A stretch of DNA of 64,000 bases from Flavihumibacter fluminis. GTDB lineage: Bacteria; Bacteroidota; Bacteroidia; Chitinophagales; Chitinophagaceae. A model generated the notes under the pieces. The model saw only the letters and a list, made by a program, of their open reading frames with translations, was not told where the DNA came from and did not search any database. The position numbers and the translations under genes were made by a program. Location of the stretch: contig NZ_JAKEVY010000002.1 of assembly GCF_021491375.1 (NCBI RefSeq), positions 744,001 through 808,000 on the forward strand, read 5' to 3'. Positions 34,959 through 44,040 of this stretch are shown piece by piece (positions within the stretch are counted from its first letter, which is position 1; each line of letters starts with the position of its first letter).

Positions 34959-35114
34959 TCTTCTGTTTTTTCTCTGAGTGTGTGCAAAATTGGGCAAATA
35001 TGGATGCCTAAACGTTGCGATTGGGATGAATGGTATATGACAATTGAACGGCTACTAAGTTTAACAGTTTGGGACGGGTGGACTTTTTTTGGTATGAGCG
35101 GTAACAAATATGGA

Positions 35115-35723
35115 TCAGGAACCTGCCAAAAATGTGATGGCGATCTGTACCAGCCCGATCAAGAAGCCTAAAATCGCTCCAATTATCTCTACAAAACGGA
35201 ATTCTCTTGCCATTATCTGGTAAAGGATCTGTTCCAGCTTATCGGAAGAAAAGGCCCTGACTTTTTCTACCACGATCTTTTCAAGGTCCAGTTGATCTTT
35301 TAGTGTTCCCATATATTTTTCCATGATTACCGGGAATAACAAGCGGAGTTCTTCCAGGAAAACGGCTTTTAACTGGGCGATGGTTTTATCTCCTATGAAC
35401 ATACTGATCATTGGCATGGTTTCCTTCAGTTTTACCCGAAGAAAATGATCTATGTGTTCTTCAATATAGGGGGAAAGACGGTCAAGGTTTTCCGGGCTGG
35501 TAAGTTTGTTGGAAATGTCAGAAAAAGATAACAATTCCTGGCTGACCAGTTTCCCCAGTTTTTCTGCAAACTGCTGTTGACGTTTGGGAAAAATCCCCTG
35601 GAAAGTGATACCCAGGAAATTCCGGGGCTCGCGGGGATGAAACAACATCTTGATGGCAATCCAGTTGGTAAACCATCCGATAAATGCGGAAATCAGCGGT
35701 AGTAATAAAAGCCAGGGCGACAT
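35115..35723 (-). CDS. DUF445-family membrane protein
   Basis: 202 residues from the ATG at 35723 (MSPWLLLLPLISAFIGWFTNW). The longer open frame to 35936 runs through the tRNA gene and its terminator and is not real. One membrane helix lies at each end, with a long soluble helical stretch between. The motif WIAIKMLFHPREPRNFLGITFQGIFPKRQ is characteristic of DUF445. It is a compact version (many members are about 400 residues). The function is unknown. It lies 12 bp downstream of the tRNA-His terminator on the same strand. Confidence 0.88.
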   Translation of the reverse strand: MSPWLLLLPLISAFIGWFTNWIAIKMLFHPREPRNFLGITFQGIFPKRQQQFAEKLGKLVSQELLSFSDISNKLTSPENLDRLSPYIEEHIDHFLRVKLKETMPMISMFIGDKTIAQLKAVFLEELRLLFPVIMEKYMGTLKDQLDLEKIVVEKVRAFSSDKLEQILYQIMAREFRFVEIIGAILGFLIGLVQIAITFLAGS

Positions 35724-35735
35724 AATTACAGAATT

Positions 35736-35761
35736 AAAAATCCCCCACAACAGTGGGGGAT
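35736..35761 (-). terminator. Terminator of the tRNA-His transcript
   Basis: On the minus strand a 9-bp perfect stem (ATCCCCCAC / GTGGGGGAT, loop of 4) is followed by TTTTT, a strong intrinsic terminator. It begins about 6 bp past the 3' end of the tRNA and lies just before the DUF445 start. Confidence 0.85.
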
Positions 35762-35766
35762 GGGAG

Positions 35767-35841
35767 GGAGGCTGATGGGTCTCGAACCCACGACCCTCAG
35801 AACCACAATCTGATGCTCTAACCAACTGAGCTACAGCCTCC
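35767..35841 (-). tRNA. tRNA-His (anticodon GTG)
   Basis: 75-nt cloverleaf on the minus strand. The acceptor arm is preceded by the extra G(-1) typical of tRNA-His and opposes a C at position 73. D-arm GCTCAGTTGGTTAGAGC, anticodon loop in CAGATTGTGGTTCTG with GTG, T-arm GGGTTCGAGACCC. CCA is not encoded. Terminator directly downstream. Confidence 0.97.
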
Positions 35842-36006
35842 ATGCGGGTTATCGCAATGCTTTTTTCAAAGCGGGCACAAAAATAAGTAAAAAATTGAAT
35901 CCTGATACAGGAGCTAAAAAAAATGTCAGAAACCACTCATCATAATCCATTGTTAATTGGTGCTGTTGGCAACAAGCCTGGTTGTTTTATCGTTATTTTT
36001 GGAATA

Positions 36007-38193
36007 ATGCAAAATCTGGTGAAAATTATGTTTAGTAAAAGAAGCCTGCCCGTGTTGTTGGTACTGTTGTGTTGTGCCCTGTTCATCGGTTTCCGTTCAA
36101 TGGGAACCAACCATGCTGATCCACCTGGTAAATATGAAAAAATCCTTCACAATGTTGCAGATATTCTGCAACAGGTTCATTATAACCCGAAGAAGATAAA
36201 CGATGAGTTTTCAAAAGAAATTTTTTCCAAGTACCTGGAAACGGTGGATGTAGAAAAGAATGTCTTTTTGCAGAGCGATATCCAGGCACTGAAAAAATAT
36301 GAACTGAAAATTGATGAGGAGTTGCTGGGTGGTACTGTAGAATTTGTACCTGCTCTATCTGAGATATATAAAAAACGGGTACTGGAAGCTGAACAACTTA
36401 CCAAAGAGATTCTTGCTAAACCTTTCGAATTCCAGACGGATGAAACGATCATTCGCGACAGTGAAAAACTGGAGTTTCCCAAAAACCTGGATGAGAAAAA
36501 AGACCGTTGGAGAAAACGCCTCAAATACATGACCCTTGAGCGTTTTGCCGATATGCAGGAGAACCAGGAAAAGAACAAGGGCAAGGAAGGCTTTAAAGCA
36601 CAAACAGCCGCTGAAATGGAAGCCAGTGCACGCGAAGGTGTAGCAAAAGTTGTTGGTAGAATGTTTGACAGGCTCAAACTTAAATACAATGACGACGAAC
36701 GTTTCAACCAGTTCGTAAATGTGATCACCAGCACCATGGATCCGCATACCACATTCTTTCCTCCCCGCGACAAGCGTTATTTTGATGAACAAATGAGCGG
36801 GCGGTTTTTTGGTATCGGAGCTTCTCTGACATCACAGGAGGGAAATATCAAAATTGCCTCCGTAATTACCGGGTCACCAGCCTGGAAGACAAATGAAGTA
36901 ACCGTGGGTGATGTAGTGCTGAAAGTGGCCCAGGGTGCGAACGAACCGGTTGACCTTACAGGATTTGATGTTGAGGACGCCGTTAAAATTATCCGGGGCA
37001 GCAAAGGAACCGAAGTTCGACTTACACTACGCAAAGCTGATGGCTCTGTAAAGGTGGTTTCCATCATACGGGATGAAATTGTTCAGGACGAAAGCTTTGC
37101 AAGAAGTGCAGTAGTGGGCAATGGTAAGAGTAAAATTGGATACATTATGCTTCCGGAATTCTACGCCGATTTTGAAAATCCGCGTGGGGCTCGCAGTGCA
37201 GTGGATGTAGCTAAGGAAGTGATCAAACTGAAAGAACAGAAAGTTGACGGAATTATCATAGATCTCAGGAATAATGGTGGAGGATCTTTATATGATGTGG
37301 TTCAAATGGCCGGACTATTTATCGAAGACGGCCCCATAGTACAAGTCAAAGACCGTGACGGGAAGCCGAGCATTTTAAAGGATCGTGACAAGAGTGTATT
37401 GTATGATGGTCCGCTTGCCGTAATGGTAAATGAATTCAGTGCATCCGCTTCTGAGATCTTTGCAGCCGCCATACAGGACTATAAAAGAGGGATTGTGATA
37501 GGCAGTACCTCAACCTATGGTAAGGGAACTGTGCAGCGCAATATCGGATTGGATAAGGAAACCGGAATGTTCAGCTCCAACAGTGAACTGGGTACCATTA
37601 AATTAACCCTGCAAAAATTCTATCGCATTAATGGAGGCTCAACGCAGCTGAAAGGCGTGGCTTCAGATATTGTTGTACCCGATGTACTGGAAAAAAGTAA
37701 GGTCCGTGAAAAAGACGAGCCTACTGCACTAGGATGGGATGAAATCGCGAAAGCGCAATACAATACCTGGAAGTCGCCATATGATCTTAACCAGGTTGTG
37801 CGTAACAGCCAGGAACGTGTTAATCAGAATCCGGCATTCAACCTGATCAAAACAAATACAGATTGGCTGGCTGAACAAAACGATCGCGTTTATTCCCTGA
37901 ATCTGCAGAAGTTCAAAGAGGAAAAGAAAAAAGTAAACTCAACAGTAAAGCAAATTGAGGCCCTGTACAAATTGAGTCAGGAGCTGGAAGTGGAAAGTAT
38001 TCCAGGTGATGAAGAAAAGTTTGCAACAGATCCGGACAAATTGACTCGCTATAAAGCATGGAAGAAAAATCTCCGCAATGATATTTATCTGGATGAAACG
38101 ATCAATGCGGTAAACGACATGATTTACCAGCAGAACCTGGCAATTAAAAAAAGTGCTGACAGCAAACTGGAGAAATCGAAGCAGGAAAATTAA
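36007..38193 (+). CDS. Carboxy-terminal-processing protease (S41, tail-specific protease type)
   Basis: About 728 residues from ATG 36007 (a later ATG at 36028 is possible; the frame extends to 35923 through the tRNA promoter region and is unlikely to start there). Membrane-anchor or signal segment near residues 8-28. An N-terminal domain of the long Tsp/Prc type follows, then a PDZ domain (about 245-340). The S41 catalytic domain has the Ser/Lys dyad: S480 in FSASASEIF and K506 in TYGKGTVQ. The C-terminal DUF3340-like helical region is present. Related E. coli Prc degrades SsrA-tagged and envelope proteins. The stop is directly followed by heptad array R2. Confidence 0.93.
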   Translation: MQNLVKIMFSKRSLPVLLVLLCCALFIGFRSMGTNHADPPGKYEKILHNVADILQQVHYNPKKINDEFSKEIFSKYLETVDVEKNVFLQSDIQALKKYELKIDEELLGGTVEFVPALSEIYKKRVLEAEQLTKEILAKPFEFQTDETIIRDSEKLEFPKNLDEKKDRWRKRLKYMTLERFADMQENQEKNKGKEGFKAQTAAEMEASAREGVAKVVGRMFDRLKLKYNDDERFNQFVNVITSTMDPHTTFFPPRDKRYFDEQMSGRFFGIGASLTSQEGNIKIASVITGSPAWKTNEVTVGDVVLKVAQGANEPVDLTGFDVEDAVKIIRGSKGTEVRLTLRKADGSVKVVSIIRDEIVQDESFARSAVVGNGKSKIGYIMLPEFYADFENPRGARSAVDVAKEVIKLKEQKVDGIIIDLRNNGGGSLYDVVQMAGLFIEDGPIVQVKDRDGKPSILKDRDKSVLYDGPLAVMVNEFSASASEIFAAAIQDYKRGIVIGSTSTYGKGTVQRNIGLDKETGMFSSNSELGTIKLTLQKFYRINGGSTQLKGVASDIVVPDVLEKSKVREKDEPTALGWDEIAKAQYNTWKSPYDLNQVVRNSQERVNQNPAFNLIKTNTDWLAEQNDRVYSLNLQKFKEEKKKVNSTVKQIEALYKLSQELEVESIPGDEEKFATDPDKLTRYKAWKKNLRNDIYLDETINAVNDMIYQQNLAIKKSADSKLEKSKQEN

Positions 38194-38266
38194 TGAAGTG
38201 AGAAGTCAGACGTGAGACGTGAGAAGTCCTAGATGTCTTTTTCACCTTTCACTTCTCACCTTTCAC
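38194..38266. repeat. Heptad repeat array R2 with inverted arms
   Basis: It begins at the base after the protease stop codon: TGAAGTG, AGAAGTC, AGACGTG, AGACGTG, AGAAGTC, then inverse units TTCACCT, TTCACTT, CTCACCT, TTCAC. It lies between convergent genes and next to a strong bidirectional terminator. Same unit family as 2651, 43086 and 58741. Confidence 0.8.
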
Positions 38267-38297
38267 AAAAAAGCCGGCATTAGCCGGCTTTTTTTAT
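38265..38297. terminator. Bidirectional terminator between convergent genes
   Basis: AAGCCGGC (38271-38278) and GCCGGCTT (38283-38290) form an 8-bp GC-rich stem with a 4-base loop, flanked by A-runs on the left and T-runs on the right. Either strand therefore shows stem plus U-tract. It serves the protease gene and the DinB-type gene. Confidence 0.9.
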
Positions 38298-38794
38298 AGA
38301 TACCTTTCCTGTAAAATAGTAAGGTGGTGTTTTACATGTCCGGCCATGATGAAACAAATCGCAACAGCTGTTATCGGGTTGTTGGATGCATTTCCTTCGG
38401 CATTCAGTTGTTCATCTGTGAAAGATTTGATCATCCGCAGGTTGCTTTTCCTGAGCTGGCGCAGTTCCTTGAGCATGTCTTCCCAACTGCGGGTGGAAAC
38501 AATTGCATTAGCGGCATACAGATTTTCGTCAAAGCCAGGGAGGGGAGTGGTATCCAGGCGGGCAATTCGTAATGCACGGTAAGCAAAAATCCGTTCCGCA
38601 TCGATCAGGTGCTGCACTACCTGTTTAATGGTCCACTTTCCTTCGGCATACGCATAATCCAGCTTTTCTTCCGGGATGGTTTCCAGGAATTCCAGCATCT
38701 CCTCGGTATTTTCTTTTAAGGTTTTCCGAAGATTATCCGATTTTACCAATTGTACGTAATTCTCAAAATAAGGAGCGTAAATCAGGTTGTACAT
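38294..38794 (-). CDS. DinB-superfamily protein
   Basis: 166 residues, four-helix bundle with the DinB_2-type features: KWTIKQVVQHLIDAERIFAYRALRIAR (a histidine in QHLIDAE) and GHVKHHLTILQERYL at the C-terminus (metal-ligand histidines in GHVKHH). Likely metal-dependent, possibly a small-thiol S-transferase. A different subfamily from the 28856 gene; the two share only the fold pattern. The substrate is unknown. It is preceded by the long hairpin between it and the subtilase gene. Confidence 0.85.
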   Translation of the reverse strand: MYNLIYAPYFENYVQLVKSDNLRKTLKENTEEMLEFLETIPEEKLDYAYAEGKWTIKQVVQHLIDAERIFAYRALRIARLDTTPLPGFDENLYAANAIVSTRSWEDMLKELRQLRKSNLRMIKSFTDEQLNAEGNASNNPITAVAICFIMAGHVKHHLTILQERYL

Positions 38795-38809
38795 AACAGT
38801 TGTTTTGGG

Positions 38810-38850
38810 TTCATTTCACCCGACCGATAACACCGGTCGGGTAAAATGAA
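38810..38850 (-). terminator. Long hairpin directly after the subtilase stop codon
   Basis: Arms of 17 bases (38810-38826 and 38834-38850) pair throughout except for one G-T wobble, with a 7-base loop ATAACAC. It starts one base after the subtilase stop codon. There is no T-run on the minus strand, so it is either an mRNA 3'-end stabiliser or an atypical terminator. Confidence 0.6.
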
Positions 38851-38851
38851 A

Positions 38852-40561
38852 TTATCCTTTTTTGTCTTTTTTCAGGGTTGATTTGGGAGCTGGTTTGCTC
38901 TTTTTCTCTGCTTCCAACGTAGCTGCAACTTTGGCTGCTTCAAATGCATTCAATAATCCACCGGTTTTGCTGATTTCAGCGAGTTCCACTTCTTCATCAG
39001 AGCCAGGAATCTTAACCGTCATATCCGGACCAACAGCTGATTTTTCAATCGCTTCTTTAATCTGCTGGGGTGTTAATGTTGGATAATAACTCATCAGGAA
39101 AGCGGCAACACCGGCAACAACAGGGGAAGCCATACTGGTGCCCTGGGCATTACCGTATGTATTACCACCCGGTATGGTAGAATAAATTTTGGTACCAGGC
39201 GCAAAAACATCCACTTCTGATTTTCCATAGTTGGAGAAAGATGCAGTCAGGCTCCTGAAACCGGGCTCTGCAAGCGGGTCAGAACTTGCACCCACAGTAA
39301 TCCAGTTGGAAGCTCTGTATTTGTTCTTCAGGAAAACGGGATTTGGAAAATTGTCAACGGAATCAATATTAGAGGCGTCGTTACCTGCTGCATGTACCAG
39401 TAACACTCCTTTGGTTTCTGCATATTTAACGGCATCATCCACCCAGTTTTTCTCTGGGGAGAAGCTTTTACCAAAGCTCATATTGATCACTTTTGCTCCG
39501 TTGTCTACCGCATAGCGGATGGCCAGTGCGATATCTTTATCATGCTCATCGCCATCGGGTACAGCACGAATCGCCATAATGCGAACATTGTCGGCCACAC
39601 CATCCATTCCCACTCCATTTTTACGCTTTGCGGCAATAATACCTGCCACGTGGGTGCCGTGGAAGGGTGTATTTGCCATTACATCGTTGTTTCCATAAAA
39701 ACGGTCGTTGATATCATTGTAATTGTCTCCAACAATTGCCCCGCGGTAGTCTTCCGGTGCTTTTTCAGCCGCTTCTTTTTTTCTTTCTTCTCCGCTTACG
39801 AAATCTGCGAAGCCTTCCAGGAACTCACCATTACCGGTTTCCATCATATTGAAGGCTTTCAGTATATAGAGCATGCCGGCTTTCGCTTTCTGAGCTTCGG
39901 GGGTAGAAGGGGCAAATTTTTCAAGTTCTTTTCCGGTATAGGAAGAAGTATCCATAGCTACGCGTAGCAGACTATCATTTTTCTGGCTGCTCTCCAAAGC
40001 TCGCTTCAGGAAAATCAGATCTGCACCACCACCGCCTGCATCGCCTTCTACTTTATCCTTCGCTTTTTTCCACATTTCATAGGTAGCTTTCTCGTCTGCA
40101 GACAGATTGCCGGGATTGAAATCCGCAGCTCCATATTTTGCTTTATACTTGTGATACACACGCGCACCTTCATAGCTGTCCTGCTTCACATTACGGCCAT
40201 CTTTGCCTCCGATAAAATTCCAGCCATAGATATCATCTATGTATCCATTCTGATCATCATCAATTCCATTTCCGGGAATCTCTTTCGGATTTCTCCAGAG
40301 AACAGGCTTTAGGTCTTCATGCAGTGTATCAATTCCACTGTCAATTACAGCAACCACAACGGTTTTACTGGGACGGTTCTTCACAAATTCATAGGCCTGA
40401 TCCAGGCTAATACCATAAAATCCGTCCTTGGCACGGTCAGCCAGGTGCCAACCTTTGGGAAGTTCCTTGTTCACATTTGATGTTGTTCCCTGTGCGGATG
40501 CGTTTCCGAGGCTAAGGATCGCCAGGGCCGCGGTGGCTGGCAAGATTCGTAGAAAATTCAT
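38852..40561 (-). CDS. Secreted subtilisin-family (S8) protease with a large insertion
   Basis: 569 residues from the ATG at 40561, with a signal peptide ending near NASAQG. Catalytic triad: D74 (AVIDSGID), H301 (HGTHVAG) and S476 (GTSMASP), with oxyanion N394 (AAGND). The D-to-H spacing is 227 residues versus roughly 35 in subtilisin. The extra about 190 residues (about 95-290) include charged helical segments (KAKDKVEGDAGGGGADLIFL). Similar long insertions are known in some Bacteroidota S8 proteases. The C-terminus is lysine-rich, with no T9SS sorting domain visible, so it is probably periplasmic. Confidence 0.92.
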   Translation of the reverse strand: MNFLRILPATAALAILSLGNASAQGTTSNVNKELPKGWHLADRAKDGFYGISLDQAYEFVKNRPSKTVVVAVIDSGIDTLHEDLKPVLWRNPKEIPGNGIDDDQNGYIDDIYGWNFIGGKDGRNVKQDSYEGARVYHKYKAKYGAADFNPGNLSADEKATYEMWKKAKDKVEGDAGGGGADLIFLKRALESSQKNDSLLRVAMDTSSYTGKELEKFAPSTPEAQKAKAGMLYILKAFNMMETGNGEFLEGFADFVSGEERKKEAAEKAPEDYRGAIVGDNYNDINDRFYGNNDVMANTPFHGTHVAGIIAAKRKNGVGMDGVADNVRIMAIRAVPDGDEHDKDIALAIRYAVDNGAKVINMSFGKSFSPEKNWVDDAVKYAETKGVLLVHAAGNDASNIDSVDNFPNPVFLKNKYRASNWITVGASSDPLAEPGFRSLTASFSNYGKSEVDVFAPGTKIYSTIPGGNTYGNAQGTSMASPVVAGVAAFLMSYYPTLTPQQIKEAIEKSAVGPDMTVKIPGSDEEVELAEISKTGGLLNAFEAAKVAATLEAEKKSKPAPKSTLKKDKKG

Positions 40562-40592
40562 GCAGAGCTTATTTTGTTTCTGATACAAAATG

Positions 40593-40627
40593 ACGCAAAA
40601 AGGCGGTATTTAGTTTGCCGCTTGCGT
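40593..40627 (-). terminator. Possible hairpin between the ALDH and subtilase genes
   Basis: On the plus strand ACGCAA (40593-40598) pairs with TTGCGT (40622-40627) and GCGG with CCGC, with a 4-base bulge on one side. On the minus strand a CTTTTTG tract follows the inner stem, resembling a weak terminator for the ALDH gene. Confidence 0.4.
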
Positions 40628-40656
40628 AAATTTTGCATCCTGTTAAATGGATATTG

Positions 40657-42180
40657 TTAAAGATCAAATTTAATACCTTGAGCCAGAGGCAGTTTGGTGG
40701 TATAATTGATAGTGTTGGTCTGCCTGCGCATATAGGCTTTCCAGGCATCGGAACCACTTTCACGTCCGCCGCCGGTTTCTTTTTCTCCTCCAAATGCGCC
40801 GCCGATTTCAGCCCCGCTGGTACCAATATTAACGTTGGCGATGCCACAATCACTTCCTGCCGCACTTAGGAATTGTTCCGCTTCCCGAAGGTTGAGGGTC
40901 ATAATTGCTGAGGATAAACCCTGAGGAACCCCATTTTGAAGCGCGATAGCTTCATCGATGGTTTTGTATTTCAGCAGGTATAAAATGGGGGCAAAGGTCT
41001 CGTGCTGTACAATCTGGTAATGATTTTCAGCCTCGGCGATACAGGGCTTTACATAACAACCACTTTCATAACCTTCTCCTTCCAGTATGCCTCCTTCTAC
41101 TACAAAGTTGCCACCTTCTTTTTTACAGGCCTCAATGGAGTTGAGGTACTGTTGTACGGCATCTTTATCAATCAGCGGACCAACATGATTTTGCTGGTCG
41201 AGCGGGTTACCAATGCGTAACTGTTTGTACGCATTAACCAATTTGTTCTTGAACGTTTCATACACCGATTCATGAATTATCAATCTACGGGTAGTAGTAC
41301 AACGTTGTCCGGCTGTACCTACAGCCCCGAACACTGCACCAATAAGAGACATATCCAGGTCTGCGTCCTGGGTAATGATGATTGCATTATTGCCACCCAG
41401 TTCCAATATACTTTTACCCAATCTTGCGCCTACTGCTGCTCCAACGGCTTTACCCATGCGGGTGGATCCGGTGGCAGATATCAGCGGGATGCGGGTATCA
41501 TGGCTCAACCATTCACCCAAATCACGACCGCCATTCACGATGCAGCTGACACCTTCCGGTACATTGTTCTTTTTGAAAACTTCATTGATGATATTCTGGC
41601 ATGCAATGGAGCAAAGCGGCGTTTTTTCAGATGCTTTCCAGATGCAGACATCACCGCAAACCCATGCCAGCGCTGCGTTCCAGCTCCATACTGCTACCGG
41701 GAAATTAAAAGCGGAAATAATTCCAACAATACCCAGGGGATGCCATTGTTCATACATACGGTGACCCGGTCTTTCACTGTGCATGGTCAGGCCATACAAC
41801 TGGCGAGATAAGCCTACTGCAAAATCGCAGATATCGATCATTTCCTGCACCTCACCATATCCTTCCTGCAGGCTTTTTCCCATTTCGTAGGATACCAGTT
41901 TGCCCAAGTTTTCCTTTTGCGCACGAAGAGCTTCACCCACCTGCCGAACAATTTCCCCTCTGCGAGGAGCCGGCCACTGTCTCCATTCCAGGAAAGCAGC
42001 ACCTGCCTGCTTAAGAATGGCCTCATAGGCAGCTTTATCGGTTGTCTGTACAGAACCTATCAATTTACCGTCAACGGGAGAATAAGACGAGATGGATGGG
42101 CCGGTTGATTCAAGCCAGTTTGATCCGGTAGAACTGCCAATATTTTGAGCATCTACCCCAAGTGTGCGTAAAAATTCCAT
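40657..42180 (-). CDS. Aldehyde dehydrogenase, ALDH7-like (aminoadipate-semialdehyde type)
   Basis: 507 residues from the ATG at 42180; an upstream extension to 42219 lacks support. NAD-dependent ALDH fold: N159 in SAFNFPVAVW, E260 in LELGGNN and catalytic C294 in GQRCTTTRR. The order of motifs (SAFNFPVAVW, GGAFGGEKETGGGRESGSDAW, YMRRQTNTIN) matches the ALDH7/antiquitin family. That family oxidises alpha-aminoadipic semialdehyde in lysine catabolism and other aldehydes. No other lysine-degradation gene is nearby, so the substrate is not certain. It follows panB by about 55 bp. Confidence 0.92.
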   Translation of the reverse strand: MEFLRTLGVDAQNIGSSTGSNWLESTGPSISSYSPVDGKLIGSVQTTDKAAYEAILKQAGAAFLEWRQWPAPRRGEIVRQVGEALRAQKENLGKLVSYEMGKSLQEGYGEVQEMIDICDFAVGLSRQLYGLTMHSERPGHRMYEQWHPLGIVGIISAFNFPVAVWSWNAALAWVCGDVCIWKASEKTPLCSIACQNIINEVFKKNNVPEGVSCIVNGGRDLGEWLSHDTRIPLISATGSTRMGKAVGAAVGARLGKSILELGGNNAIIITQDADLDMSLIGAVFGAVGTAGQRCTTTRRLIIHESVYETFKNKLVNAYKQLRIGNPLDQQNHVGPLIDKDAVQQYLNSIEACKKEGGNFVVEGGILEGEGYESGCYVKPCIAEAENHYQIVQHETFAPILYLLKYKTIDEAIALQNGVPQGLSSAIMTLNLREAEQFLSAAGSDCGIANVNIGTSGAEIGGAFGGEKETGGGRESGSDAWKAYMRRQTNTINYTTKLPLAQGIKFDL

Positions 42181-42235
42181 TGCAAGCTGTTTTAGCCGGC
42201 AAAGGTACAGTTTTCCCAATCAGTATGAGGATACC

Positions 42236-43051
42236 TCAGTATTGTTCCTGTTCATTAGGGAAATCACCGCTGCGAACATCTTTCACATAATGTCCAACTG
42301 CTCCGAGGATCTGATCGTGCAGGTTCAAATATTTCCGTAGGAAGCGAGGATTAAAATCATTGTTGATGCCCAGCATGTCATGCATTACCAGTACCTGTCC
42401 ATCGCACTGGTTGCCTGCTCCGATACCGATAGTTGGTATGGTAAGTGATTCGCTCACTTCTTTCGCCAGGGTGGCTGGAATTTTTTCAAGTACAATGGCA
42501 AAACAGCCGGCTTCCTGCAATAGCAAAGCATCCTTTTTCAGTTTTTCTGCTTCGGCTTCTTCTTTAGCTCTAACAGTATAAGTGCCAAATTTGTAAATGG
42601 ATTGCGGTGTTAGTCCAAGATGCCCCATCACTGGTATGCCTGCATGCACAATCCTCCGGATACTCTCTGCCACTTCCTCACCACCCTCCAGTTTAATGGA
42701 ATGTCCGCCGGTTTCTTTCATGATCCGGATGGCACTTGCCAGTGCAATATCAGAATTCGACTGATAAGAACCGAATGGAAGATCCACCACCACCAGCGCT
42801 CGGTTTACCCCTCGTACCACACATTGTGCATGATAGATCATATGTTCCAGTGTGATGGGAACGGTTGTATCATGGCCAGCCATTACGTTACTGGCAGAAT
42901 CACCCACCAATAATACATCTACACCCGCTTCATCAAAAATCCGGGCAAAAGAATAATCATAAGCCGTAAGCATGGCTATCTTTTCCCCCGCAGATTTCAT
43001 TTTCAGCAGGGTATTGGTAGTAACCTTTTTAACTTCTTTATGAACCGACAT
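42236..43051 (-). CDS. panB: 3-Methyl-2-oxobutanoate hydroxymethyltransferase (PanB)
   Basis: 271 residues, full length for PanB. First committed enzyme of pantothenate synthesis: transfers a hydroxymethyl group from methylene-tetrahydrofolate to alpha-ketoisovalerate. Motifs: [47 protein letters not shown] (metal-associated), [14 protein letters not shown] and the late [11 protein letters not shown] and [21 protein letters not shown]. The TIM-barrel layout is complete. It is 80 bp downstream of the exopolyphosphatase gene, separated by heptad array R3. No panC or panD is in the window. Confidence 0.97.
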   Translation of the reverse strand: MSVHKEVKKVTTNTLLKMKSAGEKIAMLTAYDYSFARIFDEAGVDVLLVGDSASNVMAGHDTTVPITLEHMIYHAQCVVRGVNRALVVVDLPFGSYQSNSDIALASAIRIMKETGGHSIKLEGGEEVAESIRRIVHAGIPVMGHLGLTPQSIYKFGTYTVRAKEEAEAEKLKKDALLLQEAGCFAIVLEKIPATLAKEVSESLTIPTIGIGAGNQCDGQVLVMHDMLGINNDFNPRFLRKYLNLHDQILGAVGHYVKDVRSGDFPNEQEQY

Positions 43052-43085
43052 GAAATACTGTTATATAAATTGAATATTGATAGTG

Positions 43086-43155
43086 CTCTCACTTCTCACT
43101 TCTCACTTCTCACTTCTGACGTTTCACCTTTCACTTTTCCCCTTTCACTTCTTCA
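43086..43155. repeat. Heptad repeat array R3 (single orientation)
   Basis: Four near-perfect copies of CTCACTT, then CTGACGT, TTCACCT, TTCACTT, TTCCCCT, TTCACTT. No inverted arm is visible nearby. It covers the end of the exopolyphosphatase gene: the minus-strand codons for its last residues and its TGA stop are part of the repeat. Confidence 0.8.
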
Positions 43156-44018
43156 TAAAGTATATGCACCAATCCATCCGCCAAACCAATTTTGGGAACA
43201 AAAATTTCCTTTGCATCGGCCCATCGCATCACATTAATGTAGATGCTAAGGGCAGGAACAATAACATCCGCACGGTCCTCCCGCAAATTGTAGAGCCGCA
43301 TCCGTTGTGATACGGTGAAACTGCTAAGTTCACGATGATAATCTTTGAGAAGTTCCAGGGGAAGTGATTTGCCATCTTTCTTCTTGGACATAGAGAATAT
43401 TTTGTTGATATTCCCCCCGGATCCTATACAAGTAACAGATTTTGCGCCTTTGGTGAATTGCCGGATCGTTTCCTTCATGTCATCCCAATGTGCTTCAGTT
43501 ACCTGGTTTTTCAGGATACGGATCGTACCTATGTTGAAAGATTTTTTGTAAGCAAGTTTACCTTCGTTGAAAAAGGTTAATTCTGTACTGCCTCCACCCA
43601 CATCAATGTAGAGATAGGATTGATCTTTATCCATATTCTCGGCAATGTGATTTTCATAAATAAAGGAGGCTTCCTGGTCGCCGGAAATGATATCAATCTG
43701 AATGCCCGTTTCTTTTTTTATATGATCGATAATTGCCGGACCATTGCTTGCATCCCGCATCGCAGAAGTAGCACAGGCTTTATAATGCTCAACACCATAA
43801 ACATCAATCAGTGCCCTGTAGGCCCGAATGGTTTTTATAATATGTTCCTCCTTTTGCGGAGAGATCGTCTGATTTTCAAACACATCAAACCCTAACCGGA
43901 GCGGAACCCTGACCAGGTTTAACTTATTAAAACGTTCATTGCCCTGGTCGTCTGTGATTACCTCTGTTATCAGTAAACGTGCGGCATTACTTCCAATATC
44001 GATAGCGGCTAATTTCAA
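43131..44018 (-). CDS. ppx: Exopolyphosphatase, Ppx/GppA family
   Basis: 295 residues; hydrolyses polyphosphate or guanosine pentaphosphate. The actin-like phosphate loops are clear: AAIDIGSNAARLLI at the N-terminus and YLYIDVGGGSTELTFF, with CIGSGGNINKIF later. It is the short, two-domain form without the C-terminal HD-type domain of E. coli Ppx. The start is TTG at 44018: an in-frame TGA lies upstream and no ATG is available until far inside. It is 22 bp after ppk1, so the two polyphosphate enzymes are co-transcribed. The last residues and stop are encoded in array R3. Confidence 0.93.
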   Translation of the reverse strand: MKLAAIDIGSNAARLLITEVITDDQGNERFNKLNLVRVPLRLGFDVFENQTISPQKEEHIIKTIRAYRALIDVYGVEHYKACATSAMRDASNGPAIIDHIKKETGIQIDIISGDQEASFIYENHIAENMDKDQSYLYIDVGGGSTELTFFNEGKLAYKKSFNIGTIRILKNQVTEAHWDDMKETIRQFTKGAKSVTCIGSGGNINKIFSMSKKKDGKSLPLELLKDYHRELSSFTVSQRMRLYNLREDRADVIVPALSIYINVMRWADAKEIFVPKIGLADGLVHILYEEVKGEK

Positions 44019-44040
44019 GGCTGCTGATTTTCAGAAATAC

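Noticed and set aside
35115-35936. Longer DUF445 frame
   Set aside because: The extension crosses the tRNA-His gene and its terminator; the family alignment begins at the ATG at 35723.
36180-36773. 197-codon minus-strand frame
   Set aside because: Serine-rich shadow of the processing-protease gene.
41272-41811. 179-codon plus-strand frame
   Set aside because: It lies entirely antisense within the ALDH gene, which has complete catalytic motifs; the frame has low-complexity, cysteine-rich composition without a domain.
43086-43155. Tandem repeats that could suggest a CRISPR array
   Set aside because: Units are only 7 bp and contiguous, with no spacers of constant length and no cas genes in the window.
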